A stretch of 64,000 nt of DNA from AV80 sp035536995. Lineage in GTDB: Bacteria; Verrucomicrobiota; Verrucomicrobiia; Chthoniobacterales; UBA10450. The position numbers and the translations under genes are program-made. The number at the start of each line of letters is the position of its first letter. Position 1 is the first letter of the stretch. Location of the stretch: contig DATLNB010000049.1 of NCBI GenBank assembly GCA_035536995.1, positions 1-64,000 on the forward strand, written 5' to 3'. This document shows positions 33,226 to 41,126 of this stretch, in pieces. A model generated the notes under the pieces. It saw only the letters and a program-made list of their open reading frames with translations. It had not been told where the DNA came from and did no database searches.

Positions 33226-33830
33226 TCCGGCTTCATAACATGCGGCCTCGGCCGGGTGCGACCCACCGTGTAAAGCGGCTGGGTTGCGGCGAAAGCTCCG
33301 GGCACGGCAAGACCAGCGGTAAGGGCCACAAGGGTCAGAAAGCACGATCTGGGGGCAGCATTCGTCTCGGATTCGAGGGCGGCCAGATGCCGCTTATCCG
33401 GCGGTTGCCGAAGCGCGGATTTAACAACGCCGCGTTCCATAAAAATTACGCGATTGTTAACCTGAGTGACCTCGCGTCCTTCAAGGAAGGCACGGTCGTG
33501 AATGAGCAAATGCTCCGGGATGCCAAGCTGCTTCGCGGAAATGGCGATGGCCTTAAAATCCTGGGAGATGGCGAACTGAAGCATGCGCTCACGGTTGAGG
33601 CAGACAAGGTGAGTGCCTCCGCGCGTGAGAAAATTGAAAAAGCCGGCGGAAGCGTGACCCTGAGAGAAAAGCCTGCCCAAGGCCCTCGGGTCGCCGAGGA
33701 AACGGCCACCCCCGAGGCGGAACCTTCTGAAGCAGCCGCTCCGAAAGCGAAGGCTGCGAAGAAGCCCGCCGCGGCCAAGAAATCAGCGGCCAAAAAGACC
33801 GCACCGAAAAAGAAGCCGAAAAAGAGCTAG
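33222..33830 (+). CDS. rplO: 50S ribosomal protein uL15 with long C-terminal tail
   Basis: 202 residues against a usual 145. The core (RLGCGESSGHGKTSGKGHKGQKARSGG, FEGGQMPLIRRLPKRGF, HALTVEADKVSASAREKIEKAGGSV) ends near 148. The remaining 54 residues are Ala/Lys/Pro-rich (AAKKPAAAKKSAAKKTAPKK), resembling histone H1-like tails. Coupled to rpsE by an ATGA overlap. Confidence 0.96.
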   Translation: MIRLHNMRPRPGATHRVKRLGCGESSGHGKTSGKGHKGQKARSGGSIRLGFEGGQMPLIRRLPKRGFNNAAFHKNYAIVNLSDLASFKEGTVVNEQMLRDAKLLRGNGDGLKILGDGELKHALTVEADKVSASAREKIEKAGGSVTLREKPAQGPRVAEETATPEAEPSEAAAPKAKAAKKPAAAKKSAAKKTAPKKKPKKS

Positions 33831-33857
33831 CATTGCGGTAGCGACGAGACGTAGTCG

Positions 33858-35366
33858 ATGGTTTCGGCATTCTTAAACACAGTCAAGATACCGGAGCTGC
33901 GGCGCCGGATTCTTTTTACCCTGGCCGTAGTAGTGATCGTGCGGCTCGGCGCCGCCATCACGACGCCGGGCGTAAATCAAGCGGTCATCCAGGAATGGTT
34001 CCGCACTTCGCTGACCGAAAAGACCGGTGGAAGCGTTGCGGCACTCTTCAATTTATTCAGCGGTGGCGCGCTCGAAAACTGCGCGATCTTTTCCCTGGGC
34101 ATCATGCCCTACATCAGCGCCTCGATCATGCTCCAGTTGCTGACTGCGGTGATCCCGCAGCTGGGCCGACTGGCCAAGGAGGATGGTGGCCGCCAGAAGA
34201 TCATGCAATACACGCGCTACGCGACCGTAGCGCTCTGCCTGGTCCAGGCTTATCTCCTCGCGGTCTCGTTCCAACACCCGGAATCGTATCAGACGATGTT
34301 GCCGGGCATCACCGACACCGTCAACAAATTGGGTATCCTGTTGGTCGACGATCTTGGGATGGGCTTCCGGCTCATCACCGTGGTGTCGCTGACGACTGGA
34401 ACGTTGTTCCTGATGTGGCTTGGCGATCAGATCACTGAGCGCGGGATCGGCAATGGTATTTCGCTGATTATCACAATCGGCATCGTGGCGCGGCTGCCAG
34501 CGGCGCTGGCTCAGGCCTGGAAAACATTTGTCCCGTCGGCCGAGACTGGAGCGAGTCAGGTTAACCCAGCGATCCTGGTGCTGATGATCGCGTTTCTTTT
34601 CCTGGTGATCGCAGCGGTCATTGCGGTGACGCAGGGCGTCCGGAAGATCACCGTGCAGTACGCCAAGCGCGTCGTCGGCCGGAAGATGTACGGCGGCCAA
34701 ACGCAATACATGCCGTTGAAAGTCAACTACGCGGGCGTCATGCCGATCATTTTCGCGTGGGCGCTCCTCCTGTTCCCGACAACGCTGGTCGGGTATATCG
34801 GGCAAAACAGCTCGTTTGCGGCCCGCGTTGTCAACGCTTTGAACAGCGGGTGGCCCCACTACCTCGTCTTGGCCGCAATGATTTTCTTTTTCAGTTACTT
34901 CTGGGTCGCGACCCAGTTTCAGCCTTCGCAAATTGCCGACGATCTCAAAAAATACGGCGGCTATATTCCGGGGGTGCGGCCGGGGAAACCGACAGCGGAG
35001 TTCCTCGATTACACGATGACCAGGCTTACCTTCGCGGGCGCCATCTTCCTGACGGTTATCGCGGTTTTACCCAGCCTTCTCAGCGAATGGCTCAAGGTCC
35101 CGCAGATCACTGCTCAATTCTTCGGCGGCACCAGCCTGCTAATTATAGTGGGCGTGATTCTCGATACTATGCGTCAGGTGGAGACCCATCTTATCCAGCG
35201 TCATTACGATGGTTTCCTTCGAAAGGGACGCATTCGTGGTGGCCGCTTCGATCGAGCCAGCTATGCCCGGGGCGAAGCCGCGCGGAGCACCACTCTGATG
35301 TGGTTGTATGTCGGGATTGCGATCCTGGTAATCGGCGGCGTGGCGGTTTTCCTTTACGGTCACTAA
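33858..35366 (+). CDS. secY: Protein translocase subunit SecY
   Basis: 502 residues with ten predicted membrane helices. The plug region FNLFSGGALENCAIFSLGIMPYISASIMLQLL, WLGDQITERGIGNGISLIIT, VQYAKRVVGRKMYGGQTQYMPLKVNYAGVMPIIFA and FIPGVRPG-like YIPGVRPGKPT identify SecY. The C6 loop differs slightly from E. coli. It forms the channel through which SecDF, encoded earlier in this window, helps pull proteins. Confidence 0.97.
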   Translation: MVSAFLNTVKIPELRRRILFTLAVVVIVRLGAAITTPGVNQAVIQEWFRTSLTEKTGGSVAALFNLFSGGALENCAIFSLGIMPYISASIMLQLLTAVIPQLGRLAKEDGGRQKIMQYTRYATVALCLVQAYLLAVSFQHPESYQTMLPGITDTVNKLGILLVDDLGMGFRLITVVSLTTGTLFLMWLGDQITERGIGNGISLIITIGIVARLPAALAQAWKTFVPSAETGASQVNPAILVLMIAFLFLVIAAVIAVTQGVRKITVQYAKRVVGRKMYGGQTQYMPLKVNYAGVMPIIFAWALLLFPTTLVGYIGQNSSFAARVVNALNSGWPHYLVLAAMIFFFSYFWVATQFQPSQIADDLKKYGGYIPGVRPGKPTAEFLDYTMTRLTFAGAIFLTVIAVLPSLLSEWLKVPQITAQFFGGTSLLIIVGVILDTMRQVETHLIQRHYDGFLRKGRIRGGRFDRASYARGEAARSTTLMWLYVGIAILVIGGVAVFLYGH

Positions 35367-36020
35367 GTGAAACGTCGACTCGTGCTTTTGGGCGCGCCAG
35401 GTTCCGGAAAAGGAACTCAAGCCGAGATGATCACTCGTCACTTCAGCATCCCGGTGACTTCACCCGGCGCCATTCTCCGGCGCGAGCGCGACCTGGGGAC
35501 GGATCTGGGAAAGGAGACGGCCGAGATTACGCATCACGGCGGCCTGGTGCCGGATAATATCATCGTTCGCCTGATCGAGGATTGGCTGCGGCTGCATGGG
35601 AGCCACGGATTCGTTTTTGACGGTTTCCCGCGCACCATCCCGCAGGCAGAGAGCCTGCAGCAGATCCTGGCGCGGTTGCGGACGCCGCTGGACCTTGCCA
35701 TCTGGCTCGATGTCTCCGAGCACACTGTCGGGGAACGGATCGCGAGCCGATTGCAATGCCAGGGATGCGGGTTCACCACCAGCATAGGCAGTGCAACGTT
35801 TTCCGAACGGCCGGTCTGTCCTTACTGCGACGGCCCCTTGGTCCGCCGGGACGATGATGACGTGGAGGTCCTGAAAAATCGACTTGCTGAGTTTAACGCG
35901 AAGACCCAGCCCCTCGCGACGCTTTACCAGAAAGCGGGCTTGCTCCGAAAAATTGACGGCAATCGAGACCGCGATGCGGTCTTCGCAGAAATCTCACGTT
36001 TGATCGAGCAGGCGGCATGA
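35367..36020 (+). CDS. adk: Adenylate kinase, zinc-type lid
   Basis: 217 residues from a GTG directly after the secY stop. P-loop GAPGSGKGTQ from residue 9, HHGGLVPDNIIVRLIEDWL, FDGFPRT, and a lid with two Cys pairs (CQGC and CPYC, about residues 129-152) that should bind zinc. It interconverts ATP, AMP and ADP. The secY-adk-map order is classical. Confidence 0.96.
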   Translation: MKRRLVLLGAPGSGKGTQAEMITRHFSIPVTSPGAILRRERDLGTDLGKETAEITHHGGLVPDNIIVRLIEDWLRLHGSHGFVFDGFPRTIPQAESLQQILARLRTPLDLAIWLDVSEHTVGERIASRLQCQGCGFTTSIGSATFSERPVCPYCDGPLVRRDDDDVEVLKNRLAEFNAKTQPLATLYQKAGLLRKIDGNRDRDAVFAEISRLIEQAA

Positions 36021-36793
36021 TCCCGATCAAGAGCGCCCGCGAAATTGATAAAATGCGGCAGGCGTGCCGCACTGCCAGCGAGGTCCTGGAGCGCGTGGTT
36101 GACCTGGTGCGTCCCGGCATCTCAACGAAAGAAGTGGATCAGGCCGCGGCCGACTTGATGGCCGAGGCGGGAGTGCAGAGCGCGTTTCTTGGATACCGCC
36201 TCGGACACCGGGTTTTTCCCGGCAATATCTGCATTTCACTCAACGATGAGATCGTCCACGGAATCGGCAGCCAACGGCGGATCCAATACGGAGATATCGT
36301 GAAGCTCGATATTGGGGTTGTGCAGGAAGGCTGGGTTGGGGATACGGCTTTCACGGTCGCCGTAGGGATGATCGACGACCGGACCGAGCGACTGCTTCGG
36401 GTCACGGAAACCGCGTTGCGGCGGGCTATCGAAATAATGCACGAGGGGATTCGGTTGGGCGACGTCTGCGCGACAATCGAAGAGATCGCGACCCGTGACG
36501 GTTTCAACGTTGTCCGCGAATTTGTGGGTCACGGGGTGGGCCGCAAACTGCACGAGGAACCGCAGGTCCCAAATTATGGGCGGCGGGGCAGCGGTCCGCG
36601 ATTGAAGGCAGGGATGACGCTGGCCATCGAGCCGATGATCAATTCCGGCACCGCCGCGGTTAAATTGCTCGATGACGGCTGGACGGTGTGCACGGCCGAT
36701 GGAATGCCGTCTGCCCATTTTGAACACACGGTGCTGATTACGCGGGCGGAACCCGAAATCCTGACGTGGCGCGGGAAAACGCAATTGAAGTAG
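36017..36793 (+). CDS. map: Methionine aminopeptidase type I
   Basis: 258 residues. Metal ligands are visible: Asp in VKLDIGVVQEGWVGDTAFTV (two), His in GHGVGRKLHEEPQVPNYG, Glu in LAIEPM, and Glu in the C-terminal HFEHTVLIT. It removes the initiator Met from new proteins. ATGA overlap with adk. Its last 28 bases also contain the start of the damaged infA. Confidence 0.96.
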   Translation: MIPIKSAREIDKMRQACRTASEVLERVVDLVRPGISTKEVDQAAADLMAEAGVQSAFLGYRLGHRVFPGNICISLNDEIVHGIGSQRRIQYGDIVKLDIGVVQEGWVGDTAFTVAVGMIDDRTERLLRVTETALRRAIEIMHEGIRLGDVCATIEEIATRDGFNVVREFVGHGVGRKLHEEPQVPNYGRRGSGPRLKAGMTLAIEPMINSGTAAVKLLDDGWTVCTADGMPSAHFEHTVLITRAEPEILTWRGKTQLK

Positions 36794-36988
36794 AGGGTGC
36801 CGGGGATGTTTGGCGAAATGCAGTTCAGTCTCATTCGTATCTTGCCAGCCGACAAAGTTATGCTAGAGGTTTCCCCCTACGATTTGTCGAAGGGGCGGAT
36901 CACCTGCCGCCAGAATGACCCGCGGACCTGCTCCGCGTTTTTCGTCTCGACCGAATCCTTGAGTTATGAAAGTGCGACCATCAGTTAA
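36766..36988 (+). pseudogene. infA: Translation initiation factor IF-1 gene with internal deletion and frame change
   Basis: A GTG at 36766, inside the end of map, opens a frame reading VARENAIEVEG, the usual IF-1 beginning. From 36809 a different frame reads FGEMQFSLIRILPADKVMLE then VSPYDLSKGRIT, the normal IF-1 C-terminal half. The 13 bases between them replace about 78 expected, so roughly 65 bases are missing, with a shift of frame. The lost part is most of strands 1-3 of the OB fold. The second frame continues 24 residues past the usual end and overlaps rpmJ. An ATG at 36806 could still start a 60-residue fragment. The position between map and rpmJ is the canonical infA site. Confidence 0.75.
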
Positions 36989-37079
36989 AAGACTTTGTGA
37001 AGCGTGCAAGATCGTGAAGCGGAAGAATGTTGTCCGCGTGATCTGCAAGAATCCGCGTCATAAGCAGCGCCAGGGATAA
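36966..37079 (+). CDS. rpmJ: 50S ribosomal protein bL36
   Basis: 37 residues: MKVRPSVKRLCEACKIVKRK, then NVVRVICKNPRHKQRQG. The zinc-type ligands Cys, Cys, Cys and His are all present (C-x2-C, C-x4-H). Found by reading the sequence between infA and rpsM, its canonical position. The ATG overlaps the tail of the damaged infA frame. Confidence 0.95.
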   Translation: MKVRPSVKRLCEACKIVKRKNVVRVICKNPRHKQRQG

Positions 37080-37083
37080 ACTT

Positions 37084-37479
37084 ATGCCACGACTATTGGG
37101 AGTTGAAATTCCGGGAGATAAACGCATCGAAGCGTCGCTGACCTATATTTATGGGATCGGGCCAACAACGGCGAAGCGGGTGCTCGAGCAAACGAATATC
37201 GATGGGAACCTGCGTGCGAAGGACCTTAGCCCGCAACAGATCAACGAGATCATTCACGCGATCACGAACAACAAAATCGCGATTGAAGGTGACCTGCGCC
37301 GGGAAACGCAAAGCAACCTGAAGCGCCTCCAGGCGATCAATTGCTATCGCGGAATTCGCCATCGGCGCGGTCTGCCGGTGCGCGGCCAGCGCACGTCCAC
37401 CAATGCCCGGACGCGCAAAGGACCGCGAAAAACGGTCGGCGTTATTCGGAATAAGGATGCGAAGGCTGGCAAAGTTTAA
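37084..37479 (+). CDS. rpsM: 30S ribosomal protein uS13
   Basis: 131 residues. MPRLLGVEIPGDKRIEASLTYIYGIGPTTAKRVLEQT, then YRGIRHRRGLPVRGQRTSTNARTRKGPRKTVG are diagnostic. S13 contacts the P-site tRNA and the 50S subunit. Four bases after rpmJ. Confidence 0.97.
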   Translation: MPRLLGVEIPGDKRIEASLTYIYGIGPTTAKRVLEQTNIDGNLRAKDLSPQQINEIIHAITNNKIAIEGDLRRETQSNLKRLQAINCYRGIRHRRGLPVRGQRTSTNARTRKGPRKTVGVIRNKDAKAGKV

Positions 37480-37500
37480 CCGAATTAGAAGCTCTTAGTC

Positions 37501-38136
37501 ATGGCAGATTCAGACGAAAAGAAACCGGCGAAGGCGAAGGCAACACAGGCCTCAGGCGAAGCGGCAGAAACGAAAACCGAAGCAACAGCCGCGCCGGAAG
37601 CCCCGGCGGCTGTGAGCGCCGAAGCTCCCGCGGCTGCGGCCACGGACGCTCCGAGCAAACCGGCGAAGAAGCCAGCCAAAGCCAAGAAGGACGAAGCTGC
37701 GCCCGCTGCCGAACCGCCGAAGGAGAACCTTTCTCTCGACCCCAACGACGTCGAGAAACCGAAAATCATCAAGGCCAAGGGCAGTAAGAACGTTCACACC
37801 GGCATTGCCCATGTGCTTTCCACTTTCAACAACACGATCGTTACAATCACCGATTTGAAGGGTAACGTGATCGGCTGGTCGAGCGCTGGTAAAGTCGGCT
37901 TCAAAGGCTCGCGGAAGAGCACGGCGTATGCGGCCCAGATGGTCGCTCAAGACGCTTCCCGTCAGGCCATGGGACATGGTCTCAAGGAAGTTGAAGTCCT
38001 GGTCCGCGGTCCAGGTGCCGGCCGGGAGTCTGCTGTTCGCGCCTTGCAAGCTATCGGACTCGATCTCACTGTGATCCGCGACGTTACCCCTGTGCCGCAC
38101 AACGGCTGCCGGCCTCCTAAACAGCGCCGCGTTTGA
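37501..38136 (+). CDS. rpsK: 30S ribosomal protein uS11 with long N-terminal extension
   Basis: 211 residues against a usual 129. The S11 core starts near residue 87 (KNVHTGIAHVLSTFNNTIVTITD, STAYAAQMVAQDASRQAMGHGL, VRGPGAGRESAVRALQAIGL, DVTPVPHNGCRPPKQRRV). The first 80 or so residues are Ala/Lys/Pro/Glu-rich with no structure evident (KKPAKAKATQ, APAAVSAEAPAAAATDAPSK). The ATG is the one at the expected distance from rpsM; no later start fits better with a ribosome site. S11 forms part of the 30S platform. Confidence 0.95.
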   Translation: MADSDEKKPAKAKATQASGEAAETKTEATAAPEAPAAVSAEAPAAAATDAPSKPAKKPAKAKKDEAAPAAEPPKENLSLDPNDVEKPKIIKAKGSKNVHTGIAHVLSTFNNTIVTITDLKGNVIGWSSAGKVGFKGSRKSTAYAAQMVAQDASRQAMGHGLKEVEVLVRGPGAGRESAVRALQAIGLDLTVIRDVTPVPHNGCRPPKQRRV

Positions 38137-38138
38137 TC

Positions 38139-38167
38139 CTCTCAACTCTCAACTACTAACTCTCAAC
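38139..38167. repeat. Dispersed CTCTCAACT repeat between rpsK and rpsD
   Basis: 29 bases beginning CTCTCAACTCTCAACTACT, 25 identical to the copy at 27055-27083 inside the coiled-coil gene. It fills most of the 37-base gap between rpsK and rpsD. The copy has no matching left arm here. Confidence 0.55.
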
Positions 38168-38173
38168 ATCCAG

Positions 38174-38785
38174 ATGGGCAGATATACCGGACCAAAAACC
38201 AAAGTAAGCCGCCGCTACGGCGTGCCGCTCTTTGGGCCAGCCAAGGCGCTAGAACGGAAGAATTATCCTCCGGGTATGCACGGGCCTAAAGGCTCCCGCC
38301 GCAAGCAGTCCGATTACGCGATTGCCCTCGGTGAAAAGCAGAAGCTGCGTTACCAGTACGGGCTCCTCGAAAAGCAGTTTCGCCGGATATTCCAGACTGC
38401 GCTTCGAAAGCGCGGCGTCACGGGCGAGACGCTGCTCCAACTTTTGGAAACCCGGCTCGACAACGTCGTTTTCCGTCTTGGCCTGGCCAATACCCGCAGC
38501 GCCGCGCGACAGCTCGTTTCCCACGGCCATGTCCAGGTGAATGGCAAGAACGTGAACATCGCGTCCTACAACGTGAAAGCCGGGGACGAAGTTTCAGTTA
38601 AAGACAAGCCAAAGTCCCGCCAGCTTGCCTTGCGGAACCTCGAGCTCACTCAGATCGCCCCGGTTCCGGACTGGCTCGTTGCTAATCGGGACGCCTTGAG
38701 CGGCAAGGTTTCGCGAATCCCCGCACGCGACGAAATGCAGCCGATGGTCAACGAGCAGTTGATCGTCGAGTTGTATTCTCGCTAG
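38174..38785 (+). CDS. rpsD: 30S ribosomal protein uS4
   Basis: 203 residues of the zinc-free type. MGRYTGPKTKVSRRYGVPLF, NYPPGMHGPKGSRRKQSDYAIALGEKQKLRYQYGLLEKQFRRIF, and the S4 RNA-binding motif LLQLLETRLDNVVFRLGLANTRSAARQLVSHGHVQVNGKNVNIAS identify it. rpoA and rplQ, which usually follow, are not present. Its stop overlaps a convergent small gene by 3 bases. Confidence 0.97.
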   Translation: MGRYTGPKTKVSRRYGVPLFGPAKALERKNYPPGMHGPKGSRRKQSDYAIALGEKQKLRYQYGLLEKQFRRIFQTALRKRGVTGETLLQLLETRLDNVVFRLGLANTRSAARQLVSHGHVQVNGKNVNIASYNVKAGDEVSVKDKPKSRQLALRNLELTQIAPVPDWLVANRDALSGKVSRIPARDEMQPMVNEQLIVELYSR

Positions 38786-39012
38786 GTCGACTCGAGGAAT
38801 TCCAGGGCCTTGCTGTAGCTTCTTCTCTGGAGGAAGTGCCGCAGCTGAGGATCTATCCTGGCCGGCAAGGTTTGCTCCAGGCGCTCGATACGTTCGGACA
38901 CCGAACGAAGGCGCTCCATGTGGCGATCTGGATTTCCGCGGCTGGCCTCATCGCCGATGATGCTGAGGCGCTCACGGAGAGCTCCGGCTAACTGGTTTAA
39001 AACTGGATCCAC
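38782..39012 (-). CDS. Small helical protein of unknown function
   Basis: 76 residues from GTG, with no membrane segment. Mostly helical: LNQLAGALRERLSIIGDEAS, MERLRSVSERIERLEQTLP, then IDPQLRHFLQRRSYSKALEFLES. Charged heptad patterns suggest a helix bundle. It faces rpsD convergently and starts 47 bases from the divergent response regulator. No family is recognised. Sequence character favours a real gene over a shadow frame. Confidence 0.65.
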   Translation of the reverse strand: MDPVLNQLAGALRERLSIIGDEASRGNPDRHMERLRSVSERIERLEQTLPARIDPQLRHFLQRRSYSKALEFLEST

Positions 39013-39059
39013 CGGAAAAGCTTGAAACGCCCGGCGCTTTAGCGCAAGCGTCCCGTTGT

Positions 39060-39473
39060 ATGAGCAAAGCGGCGCCCAAGAAAATCCTGATTGTCGACGA
39101 CGACGTAGCTCTAATGCGGGTAATGCGCGAAGCGTTGACGTCGATGCTGCGCTGCGAAGTCGATTCGTCGCCGAAACCGGAATACGGTTTCGAACTGACC
39201 CTCAAGAAAACCTACGACCTACTCCTCTTTGATTTTTCAATGCCGATGATCGATGGCGCGATGCTCTTCCTGCTGATCGGCAAGGTCTACAACAATGCCG
39301 TGCCCCCGCGCATTGTGCCGCCCCTGCTTCTGGTGACGGCGCGAGGCGAAGAGAAGCGCGCCCAGGAGCTACTTCAGGAAGCCGGAGTGCGTGGTCTGGT
39401 CCCGAAGCCTTTTTCGATCAATCGACTGATCGAGAAGGTGCGGGAATGTCTGCCCGGCGTGGAAACCCTCTAG
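39060..39473 (+). CDS. Single-domain response regulator
   Basis: 137 residues, a stand-alone receiver domain. Acidic pocket DDD at 13-15, phosphoacceptor Asp58 in LLLFDFSMP, Thr93 in LLVTARG and Lys116 in VPKPFS. No output domain. It may act through protein contacts, as CheY-like proteins do. No kinase gene is near. A helix alpha-4 insertion (VYNNAVPPRIVPP) is unusual. Confidence 0.88.
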   Translation: MSKAAPKKILIVDDDVALMRVMREALTSMLRCEVDSSPKPEYGFELTLKKTYDLLLFDFSMPMIDGAMLFLLIGKVYNNAVPPRIVPPLLLVTARGEEKRAQELLQEAGVRGLVPKPFSINRLIEKVRECLPGVETL

Positions 39474-39485
39474 CGAACGCGCACC

Positions 39486-39821
39486 TCAGCGCTGCGCTTC
39501 TTCGATCAGCTGCCGCCGCGCTTCAATCCAATCGTGGTTTGAATCGCCCGGGAGTGAGAGCTTGTGCCGGCGCTCCGCCAGGAAATAGGCGCGGAGCCGA
39601 ATTTGTTCATCAGTGGGCTCGACAGCGGCCGCGGTTGGCGGCGACGCAGGAGGTTTCCGCGGCGACTTTCTTGTCCCGACACCCTTCTTGGCCTTTGAAA
39701 TGCCGGCGGCAGGGGCGCGCGTCTTTTTCTTCGGCCCGGGCGGGTGTGTCTTGCCGTTGGAAGGAGGCACAGTCTCGGCCGGCCCTGTGTTTTCCGCTGA
39801 TGATTTTGATTTTCTAGGCAC
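39486..39821 (-). CDS. DUF2934 domain protein
   Basis: 111 residues from GTG. The first 65 residues are basic and Pro/Lys/Ala-rich (GPKKKTRAPAAGISKAKKGV). The C-terminal 40 (EQIRLRAYFLAERRHKLSLP, then GDSNHDWIEARRQLIEEA) match the DUF2934 pattern, including the R-A-Y-x-x-A-E and the closing D-W-x-x-A-R. The function is unknown; similar proteins are widespread in soil bacteria. Confidence 0.75.
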   Translation of the reverse strand: MPRKSKSSAENTGPAETVPPSNGKTHPPGPKKKTRAPAAGISKAKKGVGTRKSPRKPPASPPTAAAVEPTDEQIRLRAYFLAERRHKLSLPGDSNHDWIEARRQLIEEAQR

Positions 39822-39903
39822 GATCTTTTTAACTTTCAGGTTGCCAGACCGAATACCCCATGGGGGCGGGCTGCAAGTGGATTTTGCAACGTCGCGGTTG
39901 CGT

Positions 39904-39923
39904 TAGGCGCGCACCCGCGCCTA
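39904..39923. promoter_or_regulatory. Perfect hairpin upstream of the PF04020 gene
   Basis: TAGGCGCG (39904-39911) and CGCGCCTA (39916-39923) form an 8-bp stem with loop CACC, 10 bases before the ATG at 39934. No T tract follows. It may be a small REP-like repeat or a structure limiting initiation. The 113-base gap otherwise shows nothing clear. Confidence 0.35.
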
Positions 39924-39933
39924 CCGTCCCGCC

Positions 39934-40362
39934 ATGCGCCACTTCGTCTTTCGCTGGCTGGTGACGACGATTGGCGTCATGGTCGCAGGCGCTTTCATGC
40001 CGGGAATTCGCTACGATTCGCTCGGGGCGCTCATTGGGGCTGCTTTGTTGCTGGGCATCCTCAACGCCTTTGTCCGGCCCGTATTGCTTATACTTGGAGC
40101 GCCGTTGATCCTCCTAACGCTCGGGATTTTCATCCTGATCGTGAACGGGCTGATGCTTTACTGGGTCCCGAGCGTTGTTCGCGGATTTCATGTGGATGGT
40201 TTTGGAAGCGCGTTTTGGGGCGCGATCCTCGTCGGGGTTATTAGCTGGATGCTGAGCGCGTTTTTCCGCGGAAGTGATGGACGCGTCCACGTTTTGACGC
40301 ACCATCCACAGCTGAAACAAGTAGAGGGCCGCGTGGTCGAGCCAGGAGAGAAATTAAAATGA
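39934..40362 (+). CDS. PF04020 (phage-holin-4 superfamily) membrane protein
   Basis: 142 residues with four hydrophobic helices: FRWLVTTIGVMVAGAFMPGI, LGALIGAALLLGILNAFVRPVL, LGAPLILLTLGIFILIVNGLMLYWV and FWGAILVGVISWMLSAFF. The NAFVRP motif after helix 2 is typical. Despite the family name these are chromosomal proteins of unknown role, often linked to envelope or lipid homeostasis. It overlaps the protease gene by 4 bases. Confidence 0.88.
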   Translation: MRHFVFRWLVTTIGVMVAGAFMPGIRYDSLGALIGAALLLGILNAFVRPVLLILGAPLILLTLGIFILIVNGLMLYWVPSVVRGFHVDGFGSAFWGAILVGVISWMLSAFFRGSDGRVHVLTHHPQLKQVEGRVVEPGEKLK

Positions 40363-41126
40363 CCTATTGCCTTGGAATGATTTGCCGGGCCGGCGCCGTG
40401 TTCCTTTCGGACTCTCGGACCAGCGCCGGGATGGACAACATCACGATGTGCAGCAAGATGCGCGTTTACGAAAAGCCGGGCGACCGCGTCATTTGCATCC
40501 TGAGCTCGGGCAATCTCTCTCTGACCCAGGCGACAATCGCCCTGATTGACGAGGACCTTCATCTTGGCCGAGAGGACACCGAGCGTGCGCAACTGACCAA
40601 TCGCACCACCCTCTACGAAACTGTCCGGTACATTGGGTCAAAGGTTCGCGAAGTGGAACGTCGGGATCGCGAAGCGCTGGAGGCCGACGGTTTTGACTTC
40701 AACATTCATTTGATCGTTGGCGGACAGATCGCAGGGTTTCCTCCCGAAGTGCATTTGATCTATCCGCAGGGCAACAGCATTCACGCGACTCGTGATTGTC
40801 CGTTCCTTCAAATCGGGGAGCGAAAGTACGGCAAGCCGATCCTGGACCGCGGATTTACCTACGAGACAGGCCTGCCGGACGCGGTGAAGGTGGGAATCAT
40901 TTCAATCGATTCGACGATGACGAGCAACGTCGCGGTCGGCCCGCCGATCGACATTCTTTGTTATGAGCGCGATTCGCTCCAAGCCAAGTTGCGGGCGCAT
41001 TTGGGGGAAGACGACCCGTATCTCCAGGCGATCAGCAAGCGCTGGCAGGACGGAATTGTGAAGCTAGTGAACGAGATGCCGGCGCCCGATTTCAGTAAGC
41101 CGGCCCCGTTTGCCACAGCGGCCTAG
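40359..41126 (+). CDS. Anbu/BPH-type proteasome-like peptidase
   Basis: 255 residues beginning MTYCLGMICRAGAVFLSDSRTSAGMD. In this family Met is removed and Thr2 becomes the nucleophile, with Asp (SDSRT) and Lys helping; all are visible. Then ILSSGNLSLTQATIAL and a C-terminal HLGEDDPYLQAISKRWQDGI are also typical. It is an N-terminal-nucleophile hydrolase related to HslV and the 20S beta subunit; the substrate is unknown. Its usual companions (ATP-grasp, alpha-E and transglutaminase-like genes) are not here. trpF follows immediately. Confidence 0.88.
   Translation: MTYCLGMICRAGAVFLSDSRTSAGMDNITMCSKMRVYEKPGDRVICILSSGNLSLTQATIALIDEDLHLGREDTERAQLTNRTTLYETVRYIGSKVREVERRDREALEADGFDFNIHLIVGGQIAGFPPEVHLIYPQGNSIHATRDCPFLQIGERKYGKPILDRGFTYETGLPDAVKVGIISIDSTMTSNVAVGPPIDILCYERDSLQAKLRAHLGEDDPYLQAISKRWQDGIVKLVNEMPAPDFSKPAPFATAA

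Noticed and set aside
34053..34931. Open frame of 292 codons on the minus strand
   Set aside because: It is antisense to secY; the charged, His/Arg-rich composition is that of a reversed membrane protein gene.
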